From: AC-32 sp963754265 | GTDB taxonomy: Bacteria > Actinomycetota > Thermoleophilia > Gaiellales > Gaiellaceae | Reading direction: 5' to 3' | Assembly (NCBI GenBank): GCA_963754265.1 | Contig: CAVWFB010000016.1 | Coordinates: 124,001 to 188,000 of the forward strand | DNA length: 64,000 nt | Part shown: positions 1 to 9,101 of the stretch, piece after piece | Layout of the letters: each line of letters begins with the position of its first letter | Position numbering within the stretch: the stretch's first letter is position 1 | The notes under the pieces: model-generated | The model's input: the letters and a program-made list of their open reading frames with translations, nothing else | Databases searched by the model: none | What the model was told of the DNA's origin: nothing | Program-made: the position numbers and the translations under genes

Positions 1-1105
1 CCGCGGCGTCGACCTCCTGCTCGGCGACTCGACGAACGCCGAGCGGCCGGGAGTGACCGGCTCGGAACGGCTCGTGGGCGAAGCCTTCCGGCAGCTGATC
101 CCACCGCGCACCGGCCGCATCCTCGTTGCGTCGTTCGCCTCGAACGTGCACCGCATGCAGCAGGCGATCGACGTCGCGGTCGAGGTCGGGCGCAAGGTCT
201 GCGTCGTCGGCCGCTCGATGCGCAAGAACGTGAACATCGCGCGCAACCTCGGCTATATCGACGTGCCGGACGAGGTGCTGATCCGACCGAACGAGCTCGA
301 CGAGTACGAGCGCGGGGACGTGCTGATCCTCTGCACGGGCAGCCAGGGGGAGCCTCTCTCGGCGCTCGTGCGGATCGCGTACAACGACCACCCGGCGATC
401 AAAGTCGAAGCGGGCGACACGGTGATCATCTCGGCGAAGCCCGTCCCGGGGAACGAGCTCAAAGTCCACGACGCGATCAATCAGCTCGCGCACTCGGGTG
501 CGGAGGTCCTCCACCAGGAGATCGCCCCGGTTCACGTCTCCGGCCACGGAAACGCCGAGGAGCTGCGCCTGATGCTCAGCCTGGTGCGCCCGAGGTCGGT
601 GATGCCGGTGCATGGTGAGTTCCGGATGCTGGCGGCCCACGCGCGGCTGGCGACAGAGAGCGGCGTGCCCGAGAACCGGATCGTCCTCGCGGAGAACGGC
701 ACAGTGGTCGAGCTGGACGAGTCCGGTGCCTATATGACCGGCCGCGTCGAGGCCGGCGTGACGTTCGTCGACGGACTGGGCGTCGGCGACGTGCAGGACG
801 TGGCGCTGCGCGACCGGCGGCACCTCTCCGAGGACGGCGTCCTGATCGTGGTTGCGACCCTCACGGGCCAGAACGGGTCCGTCGCCGGCCAGCCGGAGCT
901 GATCGCGCGAGGCTTCGCGGAGCCGGGCGAGCCGCTGCTCGACGAGATGCGCGAGGAGGCCCAGCGGGTGCTCGACGACCTCGTCAAGGAGAACGTGACC
1001 GAGATCAAGCTGCTGCAAGAGCACCTGCACGACGGCCTCGGACAGCTGATCTACGACCGGACGGGTCGACGCCCGATGATTCTTCCCGTAGTAGTAGAGG
1101 TATGA
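1..1105 (+). CDS. rnj: Ribonuclease J, C-terminal part (5' end outside window)
   Basis: The reading frame is open from base 2, so the gene begins upstream. The first residues (LLLGDSTNAERPG) are the conserved segment entering the beta-CASP domain of RNase J. Later motifs are the beta-CASP region, GSQGEP, HVSGHG and PVHGEF, followed by the small C-terminal domain ending in a run of valines. RNase J is a zinc-dependent metallo-beta-lactamase-fold enzyme with 5'-3' exo- and endoribonuclease activity in RNA turnover. The metal-binding HxHxDH part lies outside the window. It overlaps the next gene by ATGA. RNase Y is encoded 19 kb downstream, so this genome carries both enzymes. Confidence 0.95.
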   Translation, partial: RGVDLLLGDSTNAERPGVTGSERLVGEAFRQLIPPRTGRILVASFASNVHRMQQAIDVAVEVGRKVCVVGRSMRKNVNIARNLGYIDVPDEVLIRPNELDEYERGDVLILCTGSQGEPLSALVRIAYNDHPAIKVEAGDTVIISAKPVPGNELKVHDAINQLAHSGAEVLHQEIAPVHVSGHGNAEELRLMLSLVRPRSVMPVHGEFRMLAAHARLATESGVPENRIVLAENGTVVELDESGAYMTGRVEAGVTFVDGLGVGDVQDVALRDRRHLSEDGVLIVVATLTGQNGSVAGQPELIARGFAEPGEPLLDEMREEAQRVLDDLVKENVTEIKLLQEHLHDGLGQLIYDRTGRRPMILPVVVEV

Positions 1106-1659
1106 GAACCACCAGGGCAGAGCCGAGCTGGGCCGACGTCCTCGTCGACAACGCTGCCGACATCCAGACCGCGGAGCGCCTGATCCGGCAGCTGATCGCG
1201 GCGCAGGTCTCGTCGCTCGCGTTCTGCCGGCTGCTCGAGCGCTGGAACCGCGGCGACGCGGCTCCTTCGACCCCGGGCGGCCGCCAGGCGGCGCTTCGCC
1301 GGGCCGCCGATCGAGCCGAGACCGCCCTCGCCGGGTTGGAAGGGCCGCTCGGCCGCTACCTGCTCGAGCTCGAGCCCGAGCGCGCGGAGGGCCGCTCCTG
1401 GTACGGGGCCCCGGGCGCTGCCGAGCTCCTGGAGTGGGCGCCGGTCCTGAACCGGGCGGGCGTCAGGTTTTCGCCGGTGCGGGTCACACAGGCCTACCTC
1501 GAGCTGGCCGTCTTCCTCCGTGCGCTCGCCGGGCTGACCGACGCGGCCCGGATTCGCTCCGTGCCGGACCGCTCGTCGCTCTGGGCCGGCCTCTTCGACC
1601 TGCGCGAGAACCTCCTCGGCCGCGCCGTCGACGATCTCCGCGCGCTTGCCACCGCCTGA
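1102..1659 (+). CDS. Hypothetical protein, helical, rnj-linked
   Basis: A 185-residue protein starting with ATG inside the rnj stop (ATGA overlap), so probably translationally coupled to rnj. It is rich in Ala, Arg, Leu and Glu with no cysteine cluster, signal peptide or membrane segment, and looks mostly alpha-helical. Codon use (strong G/C at third positions) matches real genes here. I do not recognise a family. The coupling to rnj is the only hint of a role. The first of two 75-bp repeats begins immediately after its stop codon. Confidence 0.6.
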   Translation: MRTTRAEPSWADVLVDNAADIQTAERLIRQLIAAQVSSLAFCRLLERWNRGDAAPSTPGGRQAALRRAADRAETALAGLEGPLGRYLLELEPERAEGRSWYGAPGAAELLEWAPVLNRAGVRFSPVRVTQAYLELAVFLRALAGLTDAARIRSVPDRSSLWAGLFDLRENLLGRAVDDLRALATA

Positions 1660-1660
1660 C

Positions 1661-1735
1661 GCGTCGCTTGCGATGCCGATATCAGGGCGTGCGGGTTTCC
1701 AGCGCGCCCGTCTGAAACGACCGGTCGATGCGCTG
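1661..1735 (+). repeat. 75-bp direct repeat, copy 1 (before ribokinase)
   Basis: This copy matches 2563-2637 at 73 of 75 positions. It starts directly after the stop of the upstream gene and ends within the ribokinase 5' end, so it supplies the ATG at 1728. It contains an inverted repeat around a TTT loop (GGGCGTGCGGG / CCAGCGCGCCC, one mismatch and one G-U pair), the palindrome CGACCGGTCG and a short stem GCGTCGC-TT-GCGATGC. It looks like a structured mobile or regulatory repeat, but I do not know a named family. Confidence 0.9.
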
Positions 1736-2561
1736 GAGGCAGGCACTGCCGCCTGAGCTCTTCGTCGTCGGCTCCGTCAACCTCGACCTGGTCGCGCGCT
1801 GCGAGCGGCTGCCGCGGCCGGGGGAGACGCTCACGGACGGGACCTTCCACCGCTATCCGGGCGGTAAAGGCGCGAATCAGGCGGTCGCCGCGGCCCGCCT
1901 CGGCGCGAACGTCACCTTCGTCGGCAGCGTCGGCGAGGACGAGTTCGCGGACGAGGCGCTGGCGGGTCTTCGGGACGCCGGCGTGAAGACGGTGCTCGAC
2001 CAGGGCGGGGCAACCGGCGTCGCGGTGATCATCGTCGACGCTCGGGGCGAGAACCAGATCGTCGTGGCGCCGGGGGCGAACGCCGACCTACATGACCCGC
2101 AGGCGCGAGGCGCGGTGCTGTCGCAGCTCGAGATCCCGGTCGACGCCGTCCGCGCCGCGGCTGACGGAGCGGAACGCTTCTTCCTCAATGCCGCGCCCGC
2201 TCGCCCGATCCCCGCGGAGCTCGTGCGAGCCGCCGAGGTCGTGATCGTGAACCGCTACGAGCTCGAGGCGCTGCCCGAGACGCCGAGGCTGACGGCGCTG
2301 ACGCTCGGCGAGGAAGGCGCCGTGCTGCTCGAGGACGGCTCGGAGGTCGCCCGCGCCGAGGCTCCCAGCGTGGAGGCGGTGGACGGGACGGCCGCCGGGG
2401 ACGCCTTCACCGCTTGCCTCGTCGTCTCGCGGCTCGAAGGCAGGGAGTGGGGCGAGGCGCTGCGCCGGGCCTGCGCCGCCGGCGCGCTCGCGGCCTCCAG
2501 GCCCGGAGCGCAGCCCTCGCTGCCCACGGCCGGCGAGGTGGATGCGATGCTCGAGCGCTGA
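1728..2561 (+). CDS. rbsK: Ribokinase / PfkB-family sugar kinase
   Basis: PfkB-family kinase that would phosphorylate ribose (or a similar sugar) at the expense of ATP. The N-terminal VVGSVNLDLV, the GGKGANQAVAAARLG substrate-binding segment, a VNRYELE stretch and the C-terminal DGTAAGDAF motif with the catalytic Asp are all visible. At 277 residues it is somewhat shorter than typical RbsK (about 305). The start is uncertain. ATG 1728 lies in the tail of the direct repeat. A CTG at 1746 with GGAGG at 1735-1739 would begin exactly where homology begins. The nucleoside hydrolase downstream releases ribose, so the two fit one salvage pathway. The gene is bracketed by two 75-bp repeats. Confidence 0.88.
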   Translation: MRWRQALPPELFVVGSVNLDLVARCERLPRPGETLTDGTFHRYPGGKGANQAVAAARLGANVTFVGSVGEDEFADEALAGLRDAGVKTVLDQGGATGVAVIIVDARGENQIVVAPGANADLHDPQARGAVLSQLEIPVDAVRAAADGAERFFLNAAPARPIPAELVRAAEVVIVNRYELEALPETPRLTALTLGEEGAVLLEDGSEVARAEAPSVEAVDGTAAGDAFTACLVVSRLEGREWGEALRRACAAGALAASRPGAQPSLPTAGEVDAMLER

Positions 2562-2562
2562 G

Positions 2563-2637
2563 GCGTCGCTTGCGATGCCGATATCAGGGCGTGCGGGTTT
2601 CCCGCGCGCCCGTCTGAAACGACCGGTCGACGCGCTG
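2563..2637 (+). repeat. 75-bp direct repeat, copy 2 (after ribokinase)
   Basis: Second copy of the repeat at 1661-1735, differing at two positions. It begins directly after the ribokinase stop codon. In this copy the central hairpin is better: GGGCGTGCGGG-TTT-CCCGCGCGCCC pairs over 11 bp with a single G-U pair. It also retains the CGACCGGTCG palindrome. The next gene's putative -10 element begins six bases after it. Confidence 0.9.
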
Positions 2638-2642
2638 TGCGT

Positions 2643-2648
2643 TAGAAC
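2643..2648 (+). promoter_or_regulatory. -10-like element TAGAAC, leaderless start
   Basis: TAGAAC lies 8 nt before the ATG of the nucleoside hydrolase, with no Shine-Dalgarno in between. This is the spacing expected if transcription begins at or next to the start codon. No convincing -35 is visible. Confidence 0.35.
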
Positions 2649-2656
2649 CCCGGTCT

Positions 2657-3568
2657 ATGGCGACGCGGATTCTGCTCGACTGCGATCCGGGCCACGACGA
2701 CGCGATCGCGATCCTGCTCGCGCTCGCGAGCCCGGAGGTGGAGCTGCTGGGGGTGACCACGGTCGCGGGCAACCAGACGCTTCAGAAGACGACGGACAAC
2801 GCGATCCGCGTGCTGGAGCTGGCCGGCAGGGGCGACGTCCCGGTCGCGATGGGCTCGCCGCGGCCGCTCGTGCGCGAGCCGTTCGTCGCCGGGTACGTCC
2901 ACGGCGAGACGGGGCTCGATGGCCCGGACCTGCCACCGCCCCAGGCCTCTCCGGTGGACGCGCACGCGGTCGACTTCCTCGCCGAGCGGCTCGACGGCGC
3001 CACCCTCGTCGCGACCGGCCCGCTGACGAACGTCGCGCTCCTGCTGGCGCGCTACCCGGACGCACGCCCCGAACGGATCGTGCTGATGGGTGGCGCGATC
3101 GCGGAAGGCAACGTCACGCCGGCGGCCGAGTTCAACGTCTGGGCCGACCCGGAGGCCGCCGCGCGCGTCTTCGCCAGCGGACTCGACGTGACGATGGTCG
3201 GCCTCGACGTGACGCACCAGGCGCTGCTCACCGGCTCGCACGCCGAGGAACTGCACGCCTCGGGCCGGATCGGCAAGGTCGTGGCGGAGCTCCTCGACTT
3301 CTACGGCGTCTTCCACCGCGAGGTGTACGGCTTCGACGGCTCACCCGTCCACGACGCGGTCGCGCTCGCCCACGCCTTCCGGCCCGGGCTGCTCGAGCTC
3401 GAGCGGCTCAACGTCCGCGTGGACTGCGAGTCGGAGCTCTGTCGCGGCCGCACCGTGGTCGACGTGTGGCGCCGAACCGGCCTCGAGCCGAATGCGAGCG
3501 TGGCGGTGTCGATCGAGGCCGAGGCGTTCCTCGACCTCTTGCTCGAACGGCTGGCGCGGCTAGGCTAG
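2657..3568 (+). CDS. Nucleoside hydrolase (inosine/uridine-preferring type)
   Basis: A 303-residue protein of the nucleoside hydrolase family, which cleaves the N-glycosidic bond of ribonucleosides to free base and ribose. The signature DCDPGHDDAIAI at residues 9-20 carries the aspartates that bind Ca2+ and ribose. MGGAI, EFNVWADPEAA and a late VHDAVALAHAF with the family aspartate and histidine region are also present. Length is normal for the family. It lies next to ribokinase, which would recover the released ribose, and 6 kb upstream of a BMP-type nucleoside transporter. Exact substrate preference (purine or pyrimidine) cannot be read from the sequence. Confidence 0.93.
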   Translation: MATRILLDCDPGHDDAIAILLALASPEVELLGVTTVAGNQTLQKTTDNAIRVLELAGRGDVPVAMGSPRPLVREPFVAGYVHGETGLDGPDLPPPQASPVDAHAVDFLAERLDGATLVATGPLTNVALLLARYPDARPERIVLMGGAIAEGNVTPAAEFNVWADPEAAARVFASGLDVTMVGLDVTHQALLTGSHAEELHASGRIGKVVAELLDFYGVFHREVYGFDGSPVHDAVALAHAFRPGLLELERLNVRVDCESELCRGRTVVDVWRRTGLEPNASVAVSIEAEAFLDLLLERLARLG

Positions 3569-3575
3569 CGGGGTC

Positions 3576-3971
3576 ATGGCGGACATCTGGACGATCCTGA
3601 TCCCGGTCTACATCCTGCTGGGCCTGCTCCTCCTGCTGGTCGCGCTGAACTTGCTCGCGCGCGTCCAGGGCGGTCGCTACGTCCGCCCGATCGGCCAGGC
3701 GATGATGAAGGTGCCGTTCCTGAAGAACTATCTGCAGAAGGCCTCCAGGGCGTCGCTGGAGAAGCAGAACCCGGAGCTGGCGAGCGCCATGGCCAAGCTG
3801 GAGCGAAGCGGCGTCCAGAACGACCCGCAGCGCGCACAAGCCGCCCTGTCGCGCCTCAGCGCCGCCGAGCGGAAAGCCTGGCTGGAGGCCGCAGGGCAGC
3901 AAGGCGCCATTCCGGAGCCGATGAACCGCCAGCAGCGGCGCCAGCAGGCGAAGCTGAAGAAGAACCGCTAG
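3576..3971 (+). CDS. Small membrane-anchored basic protein, unknown function
   Basis: A 131-residue protein with one N-terminal hydrophobic helix (about residues 5-28), a short linker and an amphipathic, then strongly basic C-terminus (RQQRRQQAKLKKNR). The topology suggests a membrane anchor with a cytoplasmic domain that could touch nucleic acid or membrane lipid. It starts 7 nt after the nucleoside hydrolase stop. TAGGCT sits at 3561-3566, 9 nt before the ATG. No family recognised. Confidence 0.65.
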   Translation: MADIWTILIPVYILLGLLLLLVALNLLARVQGGRYVRPIGQAMMKVPFLKNYLQKASRASLEKQNPELASAMAKLERSGVQNDPQRAQAALSRLSAAERKAWLEAAGQQGAIPEPMNRQQRRQQAKLKKNR

Positions 3972-4116
3972 CCCGCGTTCGCCGCAACCACGCGCGCGAG
4001 CAGGAAACCTGTTTCGCGCTGCAATTTCTCGATCAAGCTTCGAGCGCGCGGCCGGCGTCTATAGCTCCGTCACTCGTCTATGTGCGGGCCCGTGGGCTGG
4101 CCCTGAAAGGAGTTCG

Positions 4117-5772
4117 ATGGACGGCAGGACATACTCGCCGACGCGCATCGCCATCTCCGCGATCCTCGTGGTCGCCGCGGCGATGCTGCTCGTCGCCGCG
4201 GCGCTCGCGGGCCCGACCCGTAGCGCAGCCGCGAGCGGCCCCGCCGCGGCAGGGAAGGTGGGCGGCACTCTCAGAGTCAACCTCTCGACGACCGACGTTC
4301 AGTACACCGACCCGTCGCTGGAGTACGAGTCGACCGGATGGCAGATCGAGTACGCCACGGCCCTGAAGCTCCTGAACTGGAGGGAGACCAAGGCGACGCT
4401 GTTCCCGGAGGCCGCGACCTCGTTCCCGCTCGTCTCCGCCGGCGGTCGGCGCTACACGTTCCACATCCGGCCCGGCCTCAGGCTCAGCAACGGGGAGAAG
4501 ATCACCGCCGCGAACTTCCGGTACGCGTTCCAGCGGGCGAACAACCCCAAGATGAACTCGCCCTCGGCGGCGTTCCTGTCCGATCTCAGCTCGGTGACGA
4601 CGAAGGGCAAGTACACGCTCGTCATCAGCCTGAAGAAGGCCAGGCCGGACTTCGCCTCGATCGTCTCGATGCCGTTCTTCCAGGCGATCTCGTTGAAGCT
4701 GCCGATCGACCCGAACGGTGTGAAGCTGCCGGCGTCGGGTGGGCCGTACTACATCTCCGCCCGCGACATCGGTCGCACGATCGTGCTGAGCCGGAACAAG
4801 TACTACAAGGGGAACCGGCCCCACAACCCCAACCTGATCTCGATCAACGTGAACACCAACCTGGACACGAGCCTCTTGCAGGTTCGGAGCAACCAGCGTG
4901 ACTACGACATGTTCGGCGTCCCGCCGACTGCTCACGTCCAGCTACACAACCAGTACCCGAAGCAGTACCACGTGAAGCCGGGAGTGATCACGGACTTCCT
5001 GACCATGAACACGACCTACGGGTCGAAGGGTGAGGGAATCAAGAACCACTCCTGCTTCAACGGGTACGCGGGGCCCGGCGTCCACACGCGGCAGGCGGTC
5101 AACTTCGCCGTCAACAGGCCGGCGGCGCTCGCACAGCGCGGCGCGTTCGCAGGCACTCCGACGACCCAGATCCTCCCGCCGACGATGCCCGGCTTCCACA
5201 ACTGGACGAAGCAGCTCGGCTACCCGACCAACAGGCCGAACGTGTCCAAGGCCCGGTCGCTCAAGCCGAAGAAGTGCAACATCGTCTTCTACGGCGCCAC
5301 GAGCCCGACCTCGATCGGGATCATGCAGCTGGTCAAGTCCGACCTGTCGAAGATCGGGATCAACTCCGACATCAAGACGTTCCCGTTCGCGGTTCGGATC
5401 GCGAAGGAAGGCCATCGCGGTGAGCCGTACGATCTCGACCTCCAGGCCTGGGGTGCCGACTACCCCGACCCGGTCGACTTCATCGACATCCTCCTGGACG
5501 GTCGCAACATCCAGGCGGAGAACAACAACAACAACGCGTACTTCAACAACGCGAGCTTCAACAACCGGATGAAGTCCGCAGGTCGCATCTCGAACCTCTC
5601 GAAGCGCTACGCCGCGTGGGCTCTGATCGACCGCGACGTGATGAAGAAGCAGGCTCCTCTGGCGCCGCTCTTCTTCCGCACGGTCCGTGAGTTCACCTCG
5701 AAGCGCGTCGGTTGCTACTCGTACCAACCGATCTACGCAGTCATGAACTTCAACGCCGTCTGTATCAAGTAG
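4117..5772 (+). CDS. ABC transporter substrate-binding protein, family 5 (peptide/nickel type)
   Basis: A 551-residue exported binding protein of the OppA/DppA/NikA family (SBP_bac_5). It has a Sec signal peptide (hydrophobic residues 13-30) ending near AASG, then the family opening GGTLRVNL, the LSNGEKITAANFRYAFQR segment and a C-terminal WGADYPDPVDF motif. There is no lipobox cysteine, so anchoring is unclear. A good Shine-Dalgarno (AAAGGAG) precedes ATG 4117. No permease or ATPase for this family is in the window, so it is an orphan here. A run of Asn codons (ENNNNN) lies near residue 470. Ligand unknown, probably oligopeptide. Confidence 0.9.
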   Translation: MDGRTYSPTRIAISAILVVAAAMLLVAAALAGPTRSAAASGPAAAGKVGGTLRVNLSTTDVQYTDPSLEYESTGWQIEYATALKLLNWRETKATLFPEAATSFPLVSAGGRRYTFHIRPGLRLSNGEKITAANFRYAFQRANNPKMNSPSAAFLSDLSSVTTKGKYTLVISLKKARPDFASIVSMPFFQAISLKLPIDPNGVKLPASGGPYYISARDIGRTIVLSRNKYYKGNRPHNPNLISINVNTNLDTSLLQVRSNQRDYDMFGVPPTAHVQLHNQYPKQYHVKPGVITDFLTMNTTYGSKGEGIKNHSCFNGYAGPGVHTRQAVNFAVNRPAALAQRGAFAGTPTTQILPPTMPGFHNWTKQLGYPTNRPNVSKARSLKPKKCNIVFYGATSPTSIGIMQLVKSDLSKIGINSDIKTFPFAVRIAKEGHRGEPYDLDLQAWGADYPDPVDFIDILLDGRNIQAENNNNNAYFNNASFNNRMKSAGRISNLSKRYAAWALIDRDVMKKQAPLAPLFFRTVREFTSKRVGCYSYQPIYAVMNFNAVCIK

Positions 5773-5828
5773 GCAGGCGATGACGGGCGAGGCGTCGGCC
5801 ACTGTGACTCCACCGGCGCCTCGCCTGC
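5773..5828 (+). terminator. Inverted repeats after the binding-protein gene
   Basis: A 9-bp inverted repeat (GGCGAGGCG 5786-5794 / CGCCTCGCC 5817-5825) and an alternative 8-bp one (GCAGGCGA / TCGCCTGC, 5773-5780 / 5821-5828) start right after the stop codon. The location suits a terminator, but there is no T-tract. Confidence 0.4.
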
Positions 5829-5929
5829 TTCAAGTGTCGCTAACGATCCGACGACGAGCCACGTCTAAGGAAGCACGCGCCTTCTGGGAGGAGAACCCGT
5901 AATCGAGGGAACGGTGTAAAGCCCGCCGA

Positions 5930-6877
5930 ATGCCTGCGGCGGTCGCAGCGGTTCCGGATACCTCGTGGCTCGGCGTCGAGCTGAGACACCTCGTTGCCCT
6001 GCGGGCGGTTGCCCAGGAGCAGTCCTTCAAAGGCGCCGCCCGGCGCCTCGGCTACAGCCAGTCGGCGGTGAGCCAGCAGATCGCGATGCTCGAGCGGCTG
6101 GTCGGACAGACGCTCCTCGAGCGCTCGACCGGTGGGAGGGCCGTCTCGCTCACCGCTGCCGGCAGTCTCCTCCTGAAGCACGCCGAGGCGATCGCGGCCA
6201 GGATCACGACCGCGAAAGCGGAGATGGACGCGCTCGCGGTCGGCCGGGTGGGCGTCGTCCGGGTCGGGGCCTTCCAGACTCCCGGAGCCAAGATCCTGCC
6301 GGAGGCGCTCAAACGCCTGCTCGCCCAGCGCCCAGGCGTCTCCGTCGACATGCGCGAGTCGATCGGCGACCTCGAGCTCCTCGAGCAGCTCGAGCGCGGG
6401 CTCCTCGACCTCACCTTCGCCGTGCTCCCGCTGCCCGAAGGTCCGTTCGAGTGGGCGGAGCTCGTGGTCGACCCGTTCACGGCTCTCGTGTCCACCCGCT
6501 CGCCGCTTGCCAAACGGGCCGAGATCTCTCTCGAGGAGCTCTGCCGCCTGCCGCTCGTCTGCTTCCGGAGCTGCCGGATCACGCAGATCGCGCTCGACGA
6601 CCTGCGGGTGGAGGGGATCGAGCCGACGATCGTCTTCCGGTCAGACCAGAACGAGGTCATCCAGGGCGCTGTCGCGACCGGGGTGGCCACCGCCTTCATG
6701 CCCAGCCTGTCGGCCGACGAGCGAGACCCCCGGACGAAGCTGCTGCGAATCGTCCCGGAGGTGCCGCCGCGCGTGATCGCGGCCGCCTGGCGCGCCGACC
6801 GGCCTCTGGCGCCGCAGGCCGCCGCGTTGGTGGACGCCGCGCGGGAGGTCTGCCGCGAGCTGACGCGCGCCCGATAG
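5930..6877 (+). CDS. LysR-family transcriptional regulator
   Basis: A 315-residue LysR-type regulator. The N-terminal winged helix-turn-helix (about residues 17-75) contains ELRHLVALRAVAQEQSF, a recognition helix YSQSAVSQQIAMLER and LTAAG. The C-terminal half is the periplasmic-binding-fold effector domain, with VRVGAFQT at its start. No divergently transcribed partner is adjacent; the previous gene is the binding protein and the next is ftsK, both on the same strand, so its target is not evident. TGTAAAGC lies 7-9 nt before the ATG, fitting a leaderless transcript. Confidence 0.92.
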   Translation: MPAAVAAVPDTSWLGVELRHLVALRAVAQEQSFKGAARRLGYSQSAVSQQIAMLERLVGQTLLERSTGGRAVSLTAAGSLLLKHAEAIAARITTAKAEMDALAVGRVGVVRVGAFQTPGAKILPEALKRLLAQRPGVSVDMRESIGDLELLEQLERGLLDLTFAVLPLPEGPFEWAELVVDPFTALVSTRSPLAKRAEISLEELCRLPLVCFRSCRITQIALDDLRVEGIEPTIVFRSDQNEVIQGAVATGVATAFMPSLSADERDPRTKLLRIVPEVPPRVIAAAWRADRPLAPQAAALVDAAREVCRELTRAR

Positions 6878-6917
6878 CGCGGAGGGAAGCCCGAGCCGGC
6901 GTCGAAGCAGCGCCCCG

Positions 6918-9101
6918 ATGGCGCGCCGTCGCAAAGGACGCACCCTCAGGCCGCGCGTGCCTTCTCGCGTCAAGCGCAGGAAGCGCGCGAACAAGGGGCA
7001 CGGGCATCACCATCCGGAGCTGATCGGGCTCGGGCTGGTCGCCCTGGGCATCTTCTTGGGCTCCGTGGTCTGGGCCGGTTGGAACGGGGGTTACGTGGGC
7101 CTCTGGATCGCCGAGGGGCTCGACGCGCTCATCGGCGGTGCGTCCTGGGCGCTCCCGGGCGTGCTCGTGATCGTCGGCGCGCTGATGGTCGCCCGCAGCG
7201 ACCTCGTGGACGTCCGGCCCTTCCGCACCGGCCTGATCGTGCTCGCGTTCGGCCTGATGATCACGCTCGGCAAGGACGAGGGCGGCTACCTCGGCACCGT
7301 GCTGGGCGGCGGCCTCGCGCTCGCCCTCGGCGGCACCGGCGTGGCGATCGTCGGGGTGCTGACCCTGCTCGCGGGCGGTCTCCTCGTGAGCGGCGCCTCG
7401 GCCGGGGCGATGCTGCGCAACTCGGGACGCGCGGTGCACCGCGCTGCGCGACGGTCGCTCGACCGCCGGCCTCCGGCCGCGCCGCCGCTGCGCGTGATCG
7501 AGGGCGAAGCACCGGTCCTGAAGCCACAGGGACCGCCGGTGGACGTCGTTCAGGAGTTCCCGGAGCTCGTCTCCAACGGCGAGCCGCCGCAGCTCCTGGT
7601 CGAGGAGCCCGAGCCCGACCGGGATCAGACGACCCTCTTCGAGACCGAGCCGAGGCCGGCGGCCGACTACCGCCTCCCTGACCGCGAGCTCCTGCGCCGC
7701 TCGGCGCCCGGAGCAGGTCCGGATAGCGACCACTGCGCCCGCGTGGCCGAGGCGCTCGTCCAGACCCTCGCCAACTTCGGCGTCGACGCGACCGTGATCG
7801 GCCAGATCTCCGGGCCGCGGGTGACCCGATACGAGCTCCAGCTTGCGCCCGGGACGAAGGTCTCGAAGGTCGCGGGCCTGAAGGACGATCTCTCCTACGC
7901 GCTCGCGACCACGGAGATCCGCATCCTGGCGCCGATCCCGGGCAAGCAGGCGGTTGGGGTCGAGCTCCCGAACACGAGCCCGAACCTCGTCACCCTCGGC
8001 GACATCTTCGAGGACCTGCCGGCCACCTCGAGCCCGCTGTCGGTCTGGCTCGGCAAGGACATCTCCGGCCAGGCCGTCTGGACCGACCTCGCCCGCATGC
8101 CGCACATCCTGATCGCGGGCACGACCGGCTCGGGCAAGTCCGGCTGTATCAACACGATCCTCACCTCGACGCTCTTGCGCGCCACGCCCGACGACGTCCG
8201 GATGATCCTGATCGATCCGAAGCGGATCGAGCTCAACTACTACGAGTCGATTCCGCACCTGCTCACCCCGGTCGTCTCGAGCCCCAAGGAAGCGGCGGCG
8301 GTCCTTCGCAATGTCGTCGCCGAGATGGAGCGCCGCTACGAGCGACTCTCGGCCGTGCGGGCGCGCAGCCTCGCCGAGGCGAACCGCTCCCTCCGCTCCC
8401 GGGGCGAGCCCTCGCTGCCCTACCTGCTGGTGGTGATCGACGAGCTCGCCGACCTGATGATGATCTCGCCGCAGGAGGTGGAGGACGCCGTCATCCGGCT
8501 GGCGCAGAAGTCGCGGGCGGTCGGGATCCACCTCGTGCTGGCCACGCAACGTCCGTCGGTGGACGTGATCACCGGGATGATCAAGGCCAACGTGCCCAGC
8601 AGGATCGCCTTCGCCGTCTCGAGCCAGACCGACTCCCGCGTCATCCTCGACCAGGCGGGGGCGGAGAGCCTGCTCGGTCAGGGCGACATGCTCTTCAAGC
8701 CGCTCGGAACCTCGCGGTTGCAGCGACTCCAGGGCGCCTATGTGAGCGAGGAGGAGATCGCCCTCGTAGTCGAGCAGTGCCGGGGACAGCGGGAGCAGGA
8801 GCTCGACGAGTCGCTCCTCGAGGCGCCGGAGCCGACGGGTGAAGACGGGGCGGACGCCATTGACGGCGACTTCGATCCCGACGAGGACCCGCTCCTCGAC
8901 AAGGCGATCGAGGTCGTCGTCCAGACGCAGACAGCCTCGGTTTCCCTGATCCAGCGCCGTCTGCGCGTGGGCTACACGCGTGCGGGGCGCCTGATCGACA
9001 TGCTGGAGCGCCGCGGGATCATCTCTGGCTACGAGGGCTCGAAGCCCCGTCGCGTGCTGGTCGACGAGACGGCTCTGCCACAGGTCGCCGAGCGCCCGTA
9101 A
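6918..9101 (+). CDS. ftsK: DNA translocase FtsK/SpoIIIE
   Basis: A 727-residue FtsK-type motor that pumps chromosomal DNA through the division septum. It has four predicted membrane helices in the first 165 residues, a short proline/acid-rich linker, the alpha/beta motor with Walker A GTTGSGKSG (about residues 401-409) and Walker B LVVIDELADLM, then the ATQRPS motif. The C-terminal winged-helix gamma domain (DPLLDKAIEVV ... SLIQRRLRVGYTRAGRLID) reads polarity sequences. Length is typical of the short-linker actinobacterial/SpoIIIE form. A basic N-terminus (RRRKGRTLRPR) precedes the first helix. Confidence 0.97.
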   Translation: MARRRKGRTLRPRVPSRVKRRKRANKGHGHHHPELIGLGLVALGIFLGSVVWAGWNGGYVGLWIAEGLDALIGGASWALPGVLVIVGALMVARSDLVDVRPFRTGLIVLAFGLMITLGKDEGGYLGTVLGGGLALALGGTGVAIVGVLTLLAGGLLVSGASAGAMLRNSGRAVHRAARRSLDRRPPAAPPLRVIEGEAPVLKPQGPPVDVVQEFPELVSNGEPPQLLVEEPEPDRDQTTLFETEPRPAADYRLPDRELLRRSAPGAGPDSDHCARVAEALVQTLANFGVDATVIGQISGPRVTRYELQLAPGTKVSKVAGLKDDLSYALATTEIRILAPIPGKQAVGVELPNTSPNLVTLGDIFEDLPATSSPLSVWLGKDISGQAVWTDLARMPHILIAGTTGSGKSGCINTILTSTLLRATPDDVRMILIDPKRIELNYYESIPHLLTPVVSSPKEAAAVLRNVVAEMERRYERLSAVRARSLAEANRSLRSRGEPSLPYLLVVIDELADLMMISPQEVEDAVIRLAQKSRAVGIHLVLATQRPSVDVITGMIKANVPSRIAFAVSSQTDSRVILDQAGAESLLGQGDMLFKPLGTSRLQRLQGAYVSEEEIALVVEQCRGQREQELDESLLEAPEPTGEDGADAIDGDFDPDEDPLLDKAIEVVVQTQTASVSLIQRRLRVGYTRAGRLIDMLERRGIISGYEGSKPRRVLVDETALPQVAERP

